Shown piece by piece: positions 12,781-27,460 of a stretch of 58,543 nt of DNA. The notes beneath the pieces are model-generated. The model did no database searches. It saw nothing but the letters and a program-made list of their open reading frames with translations, and had not been told where the DNA came from. Within the stretch, counting starts at the first letter, position 1; the number at the start of each line of letters is the position of its first letter. A program made the translations under genes and the position numbers. This DNA comes from Hamiltosporidium magnivora (Eukaryota > Microsporidia > Dubosqiidae): assembly GCA_004325065.1 (NCBI GenBank), contig PITI01000002.1:1-58543 (forward strand). Reading direction: 5' to 3'.

Positions 12781-13214
12781 ATTTAACCTGCGGTTTTCAA
12801 AATTGTTACATATAAAACCATCAGCTTCTTTTAGGAAAGAGGTTTAATATTAAGTATATCTTTTATAACTTTAGAAAAATCACTAATATTCAATTAAGTA
12901 AAGGTGTTCATAAATTTTCTTAAATTCAAAGTATTATTTTCGCAATATTGCATATAGGCCCCCCAAAGCAGATATAGCTTAATGTACTCATTTCCGACTA
13001 CTTTTTCATACCATAGAAACTATTTTATTTTAATGCTAAAACAAGTATCAGTTTTTCAAATTAGATGTCGTGAAGACAAAAAATAGTACAAAGAAACAAT
13101 ATAATATAAGCTAAAAACATTTATTTATCTAGATAGGCATAGAATATGTTATTCTGTGTTTTTTTATATACAAAAAACTACTCTGATATAACGCAATAAA
13201 ATAATTATGAAACA

Positions 13215-14280
13215 TTGGTTAATATAATGATTTTGTTTTCGAAAACTTTTGTTTACAGAAACGCTCGTTTTCTAAACATCTTAACAGCTAACGATCATTC
13301 ACTTTTTTTGAAATTTTTGAATTTTGTTTTTAAGTTTTACACAGTAATGTTTGAATATCTATTTAAGAATGACTATGCATTGAATATTTTTACCATATCT
13401 CGCAAATCTGGCAATAAAAGAGTTGATTATAACTAGAACAGCATGAAAACCATTTATATAGAAAACTTCATATACATACAAAAATCTATTTTCTTGCGTA
13501 GTTCAATTTTTGCCATATCCTAAAAAACAGTATTTAATTTAAGAATATGACAGGCAAACAAACCATACCAATTAACCGCCTAAACTATTTATAATTAAAC
13601 TAACCGATTTAATGGCTTTTGTTAAAAAAAAGAGTTTCGTACACAAAAAATCAAAAACTTTTTACAAAATTCATTATTTATCATGTAACTATTTAGAATT
13701 TTCACAGAGCAAGGTTTCGAAGTTTTTCGAAACGTTGGTTCTACTTAAACATACCAAGAAAATGTTCGATAAAAAGGCTTTAAAAATTAATTTTAATATC
13801 TATTTAAAATGGAAAAAATTATGATGTGCATAAAGGTAAGAAAAAATGAAAGCTTACTCAAATGCTTTCATACTATTTTAAGTTTGACCGAAAGATTTTA
13901 TTTTTTGAAAAACCACAACAACAAAACAAGACACAAATAATATTATTTAATTATTGTATGCAAAAAAAGTTGCAAAAAAATGTGTATAAGCACCAGAAAA
14001 TTTTTTTATTAAAAGCCACACGATTTAAATCAACTCAAATTTTTTTAGGTCTATATACGTTTCATATTTAGAGTATGGGCACTAAAAATATAATTTATTA
14101 GAACAGAGATATTCAAACCACGGCCTACGAAGATATTTCATCCAGTCTCAAGTGCCATTTATTCGGTCCATCACGAATTTTTTTTACATAGAATAGGTTC
14201 TTTTGTATAAGAAACTACTATAGCCCTATACAAATAAAGATTCTAAAAGAATTAAAATGATAGATAATGTATAATTTGAA
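13215..14280 (+). pseudogene. Possible decayed coding stretch, unknown
   Basis: Three open frames of 69-73 codons follow one another on the forward strand (13215-13436, 13612-13824, 13862-14071) in three different phases. A GC-richer patch at 14109-14260 reads TAYEDISSSLKCHLFGPS. This clustering on one strand is more than I expect by chance, but each frame is Lys/Phe/Asn-rich and has no motif. I read it tentatively as one frameshifted gene of about 1 kb. It could also be a coincidence of composition. Confidence 0.25.
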
Positions 14281-14289
14281 TTTGGAATA

Positions 14290-14820
14290 CAAAGAAAATT
14301 TATTAGTTGCTAACCATTTTTTGATTCATAAGAGATATTTTTTTATTATTTTATATAAACAGATTCGAAATGAAAGTACCAAAAATTAATGGCATAATTT
14401 ATTATAATGATGTTTTTATTTTTTAAGTTATTTCTTTAATTCGTGATATAAGTTAACAGTAGGAACTATAATAACAACTTTATGTGCATATCTATAAATT
14501 TGTACCTGTAATTTTGTTTGTATTTCATTTGTGAGAATGTTTTTTTTCATATAGATAGCGAGTGCCGAAAAGTGAAATAAACACCAAGCAAACCATGAAC
14601 TTTATTGGATTATTTGACCGGAGGAAACTAATAAAATTCAAATGAAATCTCAATCCAATATAGCTCCTTAGAAATATTACCCAGATAAATTTCATTTTTT
14701 TAAAATACGATTAAATTTTTAACATTTAAACAAAAGAATATTATGTATGTTCATAAAGAAATATCTTTCACTATGTTGGAAAAATCTTATAAGTTCTTAA
14801 CCATTGCCCCTATTAGAGAA
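14290..14820. other. AT-rich stretch, no gene seen
   Basis: No supported feature. Confidence 0.4.
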
Positions 14821-14825
14821 GTCAA

Positions 14826-14859
14826 TGGGTCGGCAAGCTAAAAAGTTTAGCAACCCTTG
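14826..14859 (-). mobile_element. hAT-like terminal fragment
   Basis: Read on the reverse strand this begins CAAGGGTTGCTAAACTTTTT and continues to a GCCGACCC block. This closely resembles the CAGGGGTxxxCAAACTTTTT ends of hAT (Charlie/Tip100-like) DNA transposons. I do not find the opposite end, so it is a solo end or a degraded element extending to lower coordinates. It differs from the ends at 10.7 and 27.5 kb, suggesting another hAT family. Confidence 0.35.
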
Positions 14860-17800
14860 TTTTGGAAATTCAAACAAAATAGCTGTTTGAACGAGAAATA
14901 TGTTGTGGCATGATAAAGTTTAGCACGTAACCCCTGCAAAAAGTCAAAGAAACCCAGACACACCTAAATTAAGAATACAGAAATAAAAGTCTGGTGATTA
15001 TAAATGTTTAATAAATAAATTACAGTATAAAAATGCACATTTTCCTGGTCAATTTCAAAGTAATATAGTAAAGTTGATAAATATAAGGAAAAATAAAAGT
15101 TTCTCTTTGATTATCATCGATAATCAAATCATCAAAATTAAAATATTTAAGTATGTGTTTTGATTTATATTATGAATTTAGGGCATTCAAAATATATATT
15201 TTACTATCCAGAACTATTTGAATTATAAGTTTTGTGTCAATAATTATAAAATTATTCGTAAGGAAATGATACTCATTTGCGTTATAAATCTATATCCAAG
15301 TTATATCAATTTGCACCAAATCGCGCGAGAACTGTAAATAGTATTATAGGTAGAAATAAATAAAACTTGCCTGTATAATCAGATGATTTTTTTATATAGT
15401 TAGGCTTATATAAGTAAAGTACTTTGAACAATGTGGAATTAAAAAGGAAGATTGGCGATAAAATAATTAGAAATAAGCATTCTTTTTAGTAAGCGTGCTT
15501 ATATTTACGCAATTATTTTCATTATATTTAGATCTTTAGTAGAAACATAAAATATGAAGAAATTAATATCTGTAATGAAAATTCATTTTTTTTTATAGAC
15601 AATAAGTTAAGATATTATGCCTCAATATAATAATGTTTATGGAATTCGTTTGTTTCAAATGTTTCTTTCCTGTATTTAGTTTTCTTAATGTTTTTTAAAA
15701 AGTCTATTCTTTATCAAAATATATAATTTAGTCATTGACAAAACACCAGTGAATATCACGTATGTTGAAAAATATATAAGTTAACAATAAACAAGAACCA
15801 ATGCTCATAATTTAAAGTCTTTGGCATGTATGCCTTTAGCCAAACATCTAAATCGAAATACGTTTACATTTATCTCACTACCGATCCAATCCGAAAGCTT
15901 CTATCTATGTCAGATATAATAGTAAATTATTTAAATGTAAGCTAAATATACAAATAATGAACTAATTGTTGCAAAATTTGTAATTTTTGAATTAATAATA
16001 TAATATTCGAAAAATACTTATGCGAAAAATAGTTACAAAATATTTTTTTGCTGCCTCATATTTAATTTTCTATTATAATTTTGTTGTAAAAATATCGCAT
16101 TATAATTTAGAGATGTATTATTCGGTACACATGACTTATTTTAATTTTTCGACATAAGAAATGACTGCAAAATATAAAGTTGAATTTATTGTAAATTGTA
16201 AAAGTTTTTATGAAAAGAGACATAATAAACAAAAAGTTTTTTCCGAAAAATATCAAGTTTAGCTACAGCACTTCCTACATCGCAATGTTTTAGACAATAA
16301 TGAGTAGTTTTGGAGTTCAAATGAGAAATTTGTGTAATTTCACAGTTTTATTTTACGTATAAATTCGAAAGTATTATTTTATTTTTTATTAGCAAAACAA
16401 TAACCTAATCATATTGTTCATGAGTAAAAAAAAATTATATTCTAATTGTCTTTAAATTCCCAAATTTTCGAAGAAATATGGGAGAAATGAAATGACAAAA
16501 CTTATTCTATTACAGAGATTTATCTTTATAAATAATATTATAACTTGTAATATCTTTCGAATATATCAAAAAGTTGTACACCGATTCTAAACGAATTTAT
16601 AGAACATACTTTTGTATTTTCTATAAAATAAACTTATACCCAAGTAATACAAATTTTCAACTTTTGAACGGCAAATATAATTCTAAAATATAAAAATTGC
16701 ATATTATTTATTCTTTTAATTCGAATGAAAAATGTTTTTTTGTGGAATTCTAACAATCATCTACTATACTTTTTTTTGATTTCTGACGATTTAGTATTTA
16801 GAAAACAGAAGTAAATTATGAATCGTGGAAATACTAAAAGTTGAAACAGAACTCTTTAAACGTAATCAATTAAAATCTTGTTGATTTTTTATTGTAAACA
16901 GTAAATTCGCTGTAAGCTAATTACATTGGTTTTAAACGAAAGAAAAGCATATTTAAACTTCCATATATTGTCTGAAAGTAAAAAAAACAAAAATGATACT
17001 TATATGAATACCAACGAAATCATAGAAATGTTGCATGCAACTTATATATTCCAAAAAATATAATAGACCTATATCCATTCAAAAAGATTTAAACAACTTT
17101 TACCTCAAACGATAGAAAGAAAGATTATGTATTCATAGATCAATTTAATCAAAATTACAGCGAAGCGAATGTGTAGGATGTTTGAAAGATTACATCACAA
17201 ATGAATAAACTATATGTATATAATGAGCATGATTCTTTTATAATTTCATTATTTCATACTTATATTATAATAAGTAATATATAGAAAAAGCGTGTCAGAG
17301 ATTATAATTGAAAATAAACTAGGAATGGGCTATATTCTAAATATATATTTTGGATTTTTATACACCGAATTATGGGAAAACGTTTTTTAACTGATATTTC
17401 AAGTACATTTGATGGTTTGTGGGTTTATTAAGATAAAATTGCATGTATTTGAATTTCTCTTAATACATGAAAATTTATTATCTTTTCGTAAATTTTTTTT
17501 TTCAGAGTCAGAAATGCTAACACAATGCAGTTAATCATGTTAACAGGTTATTGTAAAAGAACCATAAATGTATGCATCGGTAACAAATTTAACTAATGTT
17601 AAAAATTGAAAAAAAACTCGATATATTGAAATAAACAATAATAAATAAGCCATTTCTATTTAAAGATTTTTTACAGCGAAGATCACACAAATATATCATG
17701 TTACAAATATATAATGTTAAAAGATCAGTATAATTTAGGTCATATTTTCTTTGTAGTATTAAGATAAAGGCTTAGGTAATAACTTGACCGTAATCTAAAA

Positions 17801-18180
17801 TATAATAAGAATTTATAAATAAAATAGTTTATCAATGAATAAAATCACACTCGAAACAATATTTTTTCAAGATGAAGCATTCTTTACAGTTAACCAATTC
17901 GTGATGAAACTTTAAAAAGCATACAGGAAGTGTTATGAAGATGTCTGAATAAACACACCTACACAACATTTTTACAAATATCAGTTACGAGGGAGATAAT
18001 TTTGAAATTAAAAAATTAGTTTCATTGTTTTCTATTGAAAAAATAATTTACCGTAGCGACAATTGAAAAACAAAATGATTTTAGGCTTAGCAAATCCGAA
18101 TAAATTAGCCAAGAAAAACTACAAAGATAGAAACTGAGAGAAAAATGCACATAGATACATAAATTTATTAAAATAAAGTT
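14860..18180. other. AT-rich desert
   Basis: No supported gene, RNA or repeat. The first 100 bases are slightly GC-richer and may belong to the hAT-like fragment. Confidence 0.45.
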
Positions 18181-18240
18181 GATTTGAGAAAATATTTTGT
18201 TTTTTTGCCTACGGAATTAAAAAAAATAGAGAAGTTTAAT

Positions 18241-18450
18241 ATGGCAAAAAATAATATTATTAACTCTACTGAATTATATTTCTTAAAGAACCGCTTCGAG
18301 GACCAATCCACATCTATTCTTCTCTATGGTGTAAAGTTAATTAATTTCGGTGCACGCATTTCCGCAGCTCAGTTTCCGAATTACCTAGAAATTTTTCTTG
18401 GTTCACCTCGTATTTTCTTACATTCAACAATCGGTATAATTAGCTTTTAA
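18241..18450 (+). CDS. Small ORF, 69 aa, hypothetical
   Basis: From an ATG at 18241, starting MAKNNIINSTELYF, the frame stays open for 69 codons. It extends 19 codons further upstream without an ATG. The second half, with LYGVKLINFGARISAAQFPN, is less A/T-driven in codon choice than most chance frames here. I recognise no domain and see no signal peptide or neighbour. It may be a remnant of a larger gene. Confidence 0.28.
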   Translation: MAKNNIINSTELYFLKNRFEDQSTSILLYGVKLINFGARISAAQFPNYLEIFLGSPRIFLHSTIGIISF

Positions 18451-21400
18451 TGCATTTTACAACGACATTTTATCATTTATGGCCATCAATGTCTTATTTA
18501 TTCTATTTTTGTTTCAAATACGCTTCTCGATAAGGTTTATAATTTTGAATTTATTTTTATTTAAAACTTATTACTTCGCTTAAAAGTCATATATTCTCTT
18601 GAATATAACATTTCCAAAATGTTTAAAATAATTTCGTTTTTTTAGTCATCGCCAATGTTTTGCAAGCATAAATTACAGTCGGTCTAATTATGTTTAAAAT
18701 TCAATTTTTATATTAAATCCACCAATTTTTCGCTATAAATCTATTGATCAAAATATGTCAGTCCTACATTTATTTTTTAATAAATCAAAGAATATTAAGA
18801 TTACATGAAAACAGAAAAAACATATGAAATAACTCTCGAATTCTGTCGTATAAAAACTTGGCCCAAAACAATATGTAAACAGTAAAATAGTTTATGAAAA
18901 AGTCGAATCATTAGCTATTTTGCTCACGCTTCATGCTCCTAACCACATGTAATTGATTTTATATAAGAAAAAACTAAACGACCATATTCAAATTTTCGCA
19001 TGTCTATAGATAAAGCAATTAAGTGTAAAATTTCTGCACATTCATTAAGAAATTTTTATTTTTATTTTGATTTAATGTTTATTATTCTATTTAACATGAT
19101 TATAACCTTTAAAGCTCAATATTTCCTTTAGAAATTTTTACGGCTTTCATGTTCAAAGTTAGTATAAATTATTTTGATATTTAAGAACAATACTACAAAT
19201 ATTTTTTTTATTATTCGCGATGTTTGGTTATTAACATTGCAATGAATAAATAAAGTAGCGCACCTTACATTTTTGTATTATTATAATTTCAAATTAGGTT
19301 TGAAAATTCTAAATTTAGTTTAACTTTAACATATGTGCTAATCCCTAAGTTAATTTAAAAATTGCAAAAATGTTAAATTTGCAAATTTAATAGCTAAGAT
19401 ATTTTAAATAACCATTGTGCATAATAAAGCAGTTTATCTGTTTAGAAATTATACCTTTAATATCGCTCTTTTATCTAACTTCTGAAAGCATTTTTCGTGC
19501 GCAAAAATTAACAGAAGCTAGATTATTGTAATTTTCTGCAATTCCATTTAGCCTTTAAACGCATTTTTTTGCAATATAAATCGTAAAAAAATTTTTGAAC
19601 TATATAGATCGAAAGCATTAATAATATAGTTTGGTTTAAAATAGATGTACCTTAATTTTTTCGAATTTAAAAAACTCTATATTGTATTTTTTTGTTGTTT
19701 TAAACAGCTTTAAGCGTTTAGTTCTAAATTAAAAATAGCTTTTTTGTAGTATTTGTATATTCACGAAACATAAATATGTTTAAGGTGATAACCAGATCCA
19801 ATAGCGGGGTACAAAAGCAAAATATTTACAAAAATTATTTATCTTAAGCTAAAATGCATTTACTTGAAAAATATAAATAATATGCTGTGTATATGTTAAT
19901 TATAGCACAAATCTTGATGTGAATATTGTAAAGAAGATTGCCAGAAATACTAGAAGGAAAGAGAACTTTTCATATAAATTTAGTATAGTTCAAATGGCCT
20001 AAGAGTTTTTTGTTGTTTCATTCTTTTCTCTTAGATAAATTTAAAAGAACTAAGTATGAGATTTTTTAATTTCAACTCATCAAATTTAAAAGTTTACATC
20101 ATTGTAAAACTTAAAATATATGCTTTTATTAAATTTTTCTATTGTACCGTAAAATTTTTTTGTAGTTTTATACATGCAAACACAAAATTATAAATACCAA
20201 AAGCAAATATCTATTCAGTCTTATACATTAATTCTATTTAAAAGAAAAACGAAAGAAATGAATTTAATCAGCCGCGTTTGGCTCATATAACACATAGAAA
20301 AAATAAATTTACTCTGCTAGAATTTTCTACCTAATGTATATACTAGTGATATATAGACTCTTTTCGAACCATAACAAACTTTTGTAATTTTTTTAGAAAA
20401 TTATTTATCAGATATAGCCGATCTATATATACTGCTATTTCAACGAACAACTATTTTTTTAAAAAAATTATTTATCGGTTCTTTTTTTCAAACAAATTGT
20501 GTTTCTTTGCCGTTTTACTCATTTTGCGCATGACGCATGTTGACAATACTATTGTAACAATAAATAATTCATAGCAGATATCCCAAAGAACAAGATTTAT
20601 GCATTTAAATTTCTTCTATAAAAATATTGCCATGGCTAACAGCGTAGAAGTATGTTAGAGTTAAAACCTTGACTATAAATAAAGAGTTACTAAAAAAACT
20701 CAGATAATCTAATTCACCATAATAATAGCATGCCCAACATATTTTCAGTATAATGTTATAAAAAGCGCCTTTTCCGCTAAATCCATTCCATTAATCAAAA
20801 GTGTAAAGTGTGCTATAAATAAAAATTAAAAGTCAGATTATAACTGCTGTTTAAATGATATATTTAAATTATAGCTAAAATATATGAAAAGTTTTTCAGC
20901 ATCTTTACACTTAAAATCATTTAGGAAAAGTGTATTAAAGACACTGGAATAAAGCTCTACATATATTCACTGTTAATATTTAATAAGACATGTAAATAAA
21001 GCCTCTGTTTGGATTTTTCATCCTCATGATGGTTTATTTTTGTTTTTTTTGAGTAAACGTTCTATTAGTATAATTTTATTTTTAAAAAAATATAGCACAA
21101 TGGATTAAAATGCAAGAATAAGTTGTAAATTTTCAAGTCTATCCTTTTGAACGTATAAAATCTAAATCTATAGTGTGTTATTTGATATAAAGCTAGGCCC
21201 CCAAGATCCAAAAAATGAAATATAATATCTATAAAATTTAGATTTGGTATCATTAGTTCTTTTACGAATAATGCTTATGAAAGTATTATGTAAGTTGAGA
21301 GTTAATTTAACAATCTTCTCTATCTAAATTTTATCCATATTTTTTACGAATCGATATAGATAGCTTTTGTTGTATCCGCCGAAATAAATTGATTTTTGAC

Positions 21401-22239
21401 TTAAATATAAATATCGCAAATTTTTTAAGTAGATCCCAAGTCTTTGCTCTTCACAAGATTATAATTTCCTTTTCGATTTAATGGGCTGTGTGTTATATTT
21501 ATGCTATTTAAATATACTCTTAACACAAAAATTCATTCTACTCTATATTGTCGACCGATTTTAGTTTTTGAAACCTCTTTTAAGGCCATATTTGCTAAAA
21601 AAATCAAATATGTTTTCTAGAAAGACTTTTTACTGGTTTGGCAGAACAGTAATCATTCATTTGTTTTAAGTTGTTATGCATGAAGAGTGTGCAAAAATCC
21701 AGAAACTAGGTAATCTTTTAAAAAATGATTTTGATTTTGCCTAAAAACGAATTTTTTCAAATTTTCACAATTTCTAAGATAGATAATTTATGTTTTAATT
21801 ACCTAATCTTATAGGAAAAGACAATGTTTTGTGTACAAGTCATCTAAAGTGGTAAGAGCGGTAATCTCTATTCAGCTCGTTCTTTTTGTCCTTTGAAAGA
21901 AATCCATGGGGTATTTTTGTATGAGTCTTATTTTTAATAGAATATCTATACAAAAAAGCTAATATATAAAATAAACCGATCATCATTAAAAAAGTTAATA
22001 AATACATGTTATTTCATAATTTTATAATTAGAACATTTGAGGTCAACATCTGTAAAAAGCAGCTTATCGATTTTTTCAATGATAGAGGCGGGTAATTTAC
22101 TTTCTTTCTATTTGAAACTTTAAAAAGTACAAATGTATGCTTTGTCTTGAGGTGCTTGCAGAATTCAAAGTACATATAATTTTTATGATGGAAGTAATTT
22201 TGTAAAATCTCTCGCGTTTTTAGAAAATCCTTATTGTGA
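18451..22239. other. AT-rich desert
   Basis: No supported gene, RNA gene or repeat. Open frames are short and low in complexity. Confidence 0.5.
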
Positions 22240-23650
22240 ATCTTTTAGCAAAAATTTAAGTTAAAAATAGAGTTTTTTTCATAAAAAAAATTTTACTCGA
22301 AAAAGCCAATATTTTTCTTAGTTCATACAGAATTTTTTATCTATAAAACTATTTTTCATATAAAAGCGATTGAGATTGTTGTGGAATACATGAAAAAACA
22401 CCAAAAATCTAGAAAAGTACTTCTTTAATGTGTAAATTTCTTTCAGAATTCCGCTTTCTAGAAAAAGCTGCACCCGTTTTATCGAAATTTGAAATTTATA
22501 TCTGACGAAATGTGAAATTTCATTAGAGAAAAAAACAAAAATATAATAGTTGAAAAGCTAACGCTTTTCATCGTAAGCATTTTCTCAATTCAATTTGCTC
22601 AAAAACTATTCATTAAAAAATATTTCCAATAAAGTCAAATACACGCTACAACGAGCTTTCAAAGGCGCCTATTGTCACAAAGCTTTTTACATTATGAGTT
22701 TACAACCCGCTCTGTGGTAAATTATACCAAAATCGCAAAATTTGCTGGTAGAAGGAATTCGAATAAATATATCAAAATACGAAAATATGCAAAGAAACAG
22801 AATACTTTTTATAAATTTTCCATTTCCTGTTATTGGGCAAAATTTTTATTTATAGTTCAATTGCAAAAAAACTCACACGCAGCCGCAATAGAAAACCGAA
22901 ACTTTGTTTTCCTTACATTTTTTCAATATAGTATAGAAAAAATTCAAAATCCAATTATATTAAGGTACATAGCAACACTTTGCTTTAAATATAATGTTTA
23001 TGTTCTGATGAACAAGACAAATACAAAATTAAAGAGCAAGAATAAAGTGCAAAGCTTCAATTCTTCACAAACCACGAATGAATCGAAAAATCGCAGACAA
23101 GAAAATCTATTTGCAAACGAAAATTTCGTTAAGCATTCATCAGACGCCCGAGAGCAATTACTAGAACGCAGCTTAAACATCAAGAATCTTCCGAAAAAAT
23201 ACTATAAATTAAAGAAAAAAATAAAAGAAAATTCTCTTGGATTTTAGCGAAAAAATACCTTGGAAAAACAAATATAAGAATCTTAGAATGAATTTCATAA
23301 AAAAATTACTTTTTCATGAGAACAAACACAATTTATACCTTTTTGGATTATAATCTGAACAAATTTGAAGCGGTATCAAGAAAGCAGCTAATATGCAAAA
23401 TTTACATTTAAGATTATATCCAGCTTATTTTGGAGGCTAAAAATACAGATTTGATATGAATTGAAGAACGAAAAAAAAAACAAAATTGTCGTCTTAAAAG
23501 AAGAAAATATATGGAGAATTTTTGCGGAAAGCAGAGGTAAGCCTTTTGATATAATGAGATATGAATCAGAAGCATTTATAAAAATTGCCTTACAAGTATC
23601 ACAATATTACTTTAACTATTCAATAGCATTTATACGCAGAATTTAGGTTA
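22240..23650 (+). pseudogene. Decayed gene, unknown product
   Basis: One forward frame can be followed from about 22260 to 23247 with only a handful of isolated stops (before 22634), ending in about 205 uninterrupted codons. That length is very unlikely by chance at this base composition. There is no ATG in the first two thirds of the final open part. Coding-like pieces continue in other phases (FEAVSRKQLICK near 23365; WRIFAESRGKPFDIMRY at 23509-23560) to about 23646. The visible protein is basic and rich in Lys, Asn, Phe and Ser. A hydrophobic run falls near 22840, followed by a hydrophilic, Ser/Asn/Lys-rich tail with RRQENLFANENF. No domain is recognised. I see stops, a missing start and frameshifts, and infer a pseudogene; an intron-containing gene is the alternative. 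Confidence 0.45.
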
Positions 23651-26600
23651 ATATGAAATATAGATCGGTTATATTTCTATAGGTCGTGTTTATACTGTGT
23701 TTGTTATGATTAATTTGTTTTTATATTTGCATTTCGTGAGATAGAAAATTATGGAAATGAGAATCTATGTAGAAACGAAAATTTCAATGGAAAAGAAATT
23801 GCGTGCATATATTGGTTGAATTGTGTAAATTGATGTTATATTTCTTTGTTGAGGGTATATATACATATTTGCAGTTGTTCTATAGATTTGTGTTATATTA
23901 AGAAAGTTTATAATAATTTAAAAAGTGCACATGACAAGTTTGAGAAAAACGACAATCCATATACAGACTTTTAAAAACGCAATACAACTAATTTGGTTTG
24001 TTGTAAAAAGCTTCATTAACTAGCCCAAAATCTCTAATGATGTCATAATATTTAAAAAATTATTAGATATTAAAAATTTATACTTAATATGCCGTATAGT
24101 TATATAAATTACGATAAAACAAATAAAAAAAAGAAAAAAATATGTGATTGCGTTTTAACGAAATTTATATAAAATAGATCGCTAAAAATAATATTAGCGG
24201 CTAAGATGATGGTTTTATCTATATTCTCATCAATTGAAGCCAATTATTTGCGAGTCTTTCGAATCATGAAAGTATTTTTATAAATGAAAGCTAGGCCAGC
24301 GTAAGTCTTAAATTATTTATTTGGGACGTATCTCTTTAAATAAACAATACAATTTAACTTACGAGTGTTTTCCACCCTTTACCTGTTTATAAATACCATG
24401 ACTTATGTCTTAAAAAACTATATAGTATTGATAATTCTAAATTTTTGATTTGTGAGTATATAATCTTAAAATATACGCAGTATTTTTTATATATTTTTCT
24501 TTATGAAAAATAAATTTAGAACAAAAGACAAATATTTCAAAAATTAAATTTTAACTATTTTTTAGTTGTTTAAAGACTTACAAACCAAAACTTTGATGTT
24601 TTTTAGAAAAAAATACTAATTTGTTGAATTTCTCCTTTGAATATTCGTTTCATATTATCGAGAAAGATATTTGTAATAATACAAAGCTACGTGTAAATGT
24701 TAACGCTGTTTAGCAGAACAAAACCAACAAACATATATCGCAAAGCTTATGAATCTGTCGAACTTAAGATTTTACAGTCATTTTATAAAATCTTAGAAAA
24801 TCTCAACAATAAAAGAAATATTTATTTTTTAATAAAATAAATTTTTAACTGCTTAGAATTCTTCTTAATTGTTCAAACCATTTTCTTACTTTACTTTCGA
24901 ATTAAAAAGCATTCAAGGATTTTACTTTTATCAGGTAGCTTGATTCTGTTTAAGATTTTTATTCTTTAAAAACAAAAAAACACGTTATCTTTGAAATAAT
25001 CATTATAAAATTTTACTTATATAGGTCTTCTTATACCAATTAAAACCCCAACTTTATTTTACCAACTTATGGTGGTAAATCATTTCGTCCTATATTTTAT
25101 GCCGTCTATGCACATAAATTATTTTCGCAAATTTGGAATAACAACAATATATTATTCAATTTTAGTTATAGTCACTTCGGAAGTCTTTTCATTCTATTGT
25201 ATGTAAAATTAATGCATTATAAAAATCAAATGTAATTTGTCATCTTATAGTAAAACTATACAGAGGTTTTTTGTTCTATTTCTTCTATTTAAGTTGATTT
25301 AATCAACAATCTAGAAGCAGATAAGTGGATAAGATAATTGGATTTGAAGTTCTTAAGAATTCATTTACAAAGAGACGAAAACAGATCTTAAAAGGTATTT
25401 AAAAAATTAATAAAACACATCTTTTTGTATAGTTGAATTGTGAATCTAAATGAAATGTAACATTTTTTTACAATTTAAGAGTATTTAATATAAGAAATGT
25501 TTTAAGTCGTAACATAAATTATATTTTTGAGTTTTTTATTTCTAAAACGAAATTATAAAGATTTTAATAGACTTTAAGTATGGTCTTACGGGCATGTGGA
25601 AAACTTTACTGCTATGAAGCGGTACGATATAGAATTAAAGACCAGAAAAATAAAATTCGAATTTACTTAAAAGTATACATTTAAACAAATCAGAACGTAA
25701 TAAACTTACAATGGGCAGTTTTGGGTATATTACTATAGCGGGTTTGCCACTCTGAATTTATTTTACCATCATTGAAAATTTAAAAAAAATTGTGTTTGCC
25801 CACATACTTAAATTTTAATTGTTTGGGGATATTGTTTTTTTATCAAGAGAAAAATATTTCTTTCTATACATTATGATGCAAAGATCCAGTACAAATCATT
25901 TTCTCATTTTTTCTGCCATTATATGGATATCTTGGATTTTAAAGGATAGAAACCTGAAGATTTAACTTTTTATAATACATGTTATACGTCAGAAAAAGAT
26001 TTTTCTTGTAAGACTTCAGATATGCTCTTAATAAATGATATATGCTATATTAGACCAAAAATTGATATATCGAAAATGATTTGATATAAAATAATATTAT
26101 AGAGAACAACTGTATATAGCTCTGCTTTTTAGGAAAATTACGCGTTTTATAAAAAATCACTTAATCGTTGCTTCTCAACAAGTATATATTATTGAAGACA
26201 GTGCAATTTATAGATTACGGCAACAAGTATTTTTTGATAAAATTAATTGTGGATCTGTTTTTAACCTAATAAGAACAGTTGTTATAGGCCTGTATTAAGG
26301 TTTATTAATGAGTATAAGATACACCAAGTTTTTTCTTAAATAAGATATATGTGAATATAACTTGTTTTGTTTAGTTGATACATGTAAAGGATTTTTTTTG
26401 AATATCATGGTAGTTTTTACTTCTCTCAACTTTAGAGTGTGCACAAAGAGCAATATTTGTAAAACATAGACTGTAAAGCTATCGTAAAACATTTCAGGAA
26501 ATATTTAAAGCCTAAAGTTTTGCTTGAATGTCTCTGATTGCAAATATATCGAAAAGTTCAAAATTGGCAAAAATTCTTCAAAAAACGCACTAAAATAATG

Positions 26601-27455
26601 AAGAAAAGCCACTAAAATATGACAGAGCTATTTACACTTTGCATTATTGTAGAATATAAAATTGAAAGAGAAGAGTTGCACTCCCTAGACACGAAATAAA
26701 AAGGATGTGACAATAAAAAATTCAGCTGATGGTGAAATTCGTTTCTACAAACGTTTAAAATTTTTCTATGCAATTTTAAATAATAATAATACAATCAAAA
26801 CGGGTAAATTTTTTGGCATTAAATGAAATATTTGCTCGTGTGTCTATTTTTTTGCAAACATGAACAAAATAAGAAAATAATTTTCTCTTTTGTAATTTAA
26901 AATATATGAATGCTTTTGTGAATATATTTTTCAGGCTATGAAAAATCTCGGAATTTTACAGAAAGTTTGAATCCATGCGAAATGTTTCATATATGTAAAG
27001 TAAACAATTTTTTGCATTTAAAAAATTAGAGACTTTTATTTTAACTGTCTAGAACTTAATTTTACAATAACATATTCTTCAAATATAAAAAATTATATTT
27101 TGTCTAAGAAAATAAACGAGCTAACGATATAAAAAATTGTACTAAAACTTATTATAATTAAGAGCTATACCTTTTGAAGCATTTCATTTCACAAATATTT
27201 TTATTCTATCTATAGTTTTCGAATTTGAACAAACCTTAAAGGAAAATAACAACTAGCTTAACAAAGAAAAAGTTTTGATTTTTATACAAAAAAGAAAGTT
27301 TATATAAAATAAAGATACATGTAACCTTTCTGGCTTTGTAAAACAACTCATTTTAACTATATATTCCAATTTTTATATTTTGGAATAGCCTTAACCACTA
27401 GATTTCATATGTGCCCAAAAAATATGTCGAAAATTTTAGTTACATGTTGCTGTTT
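23651..27455. other. AT-rich desert
   Basis: No supported gene, RNA gene or repeat. Confidence 0.5.
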
Positions 27456-27460
27456 TTAGA

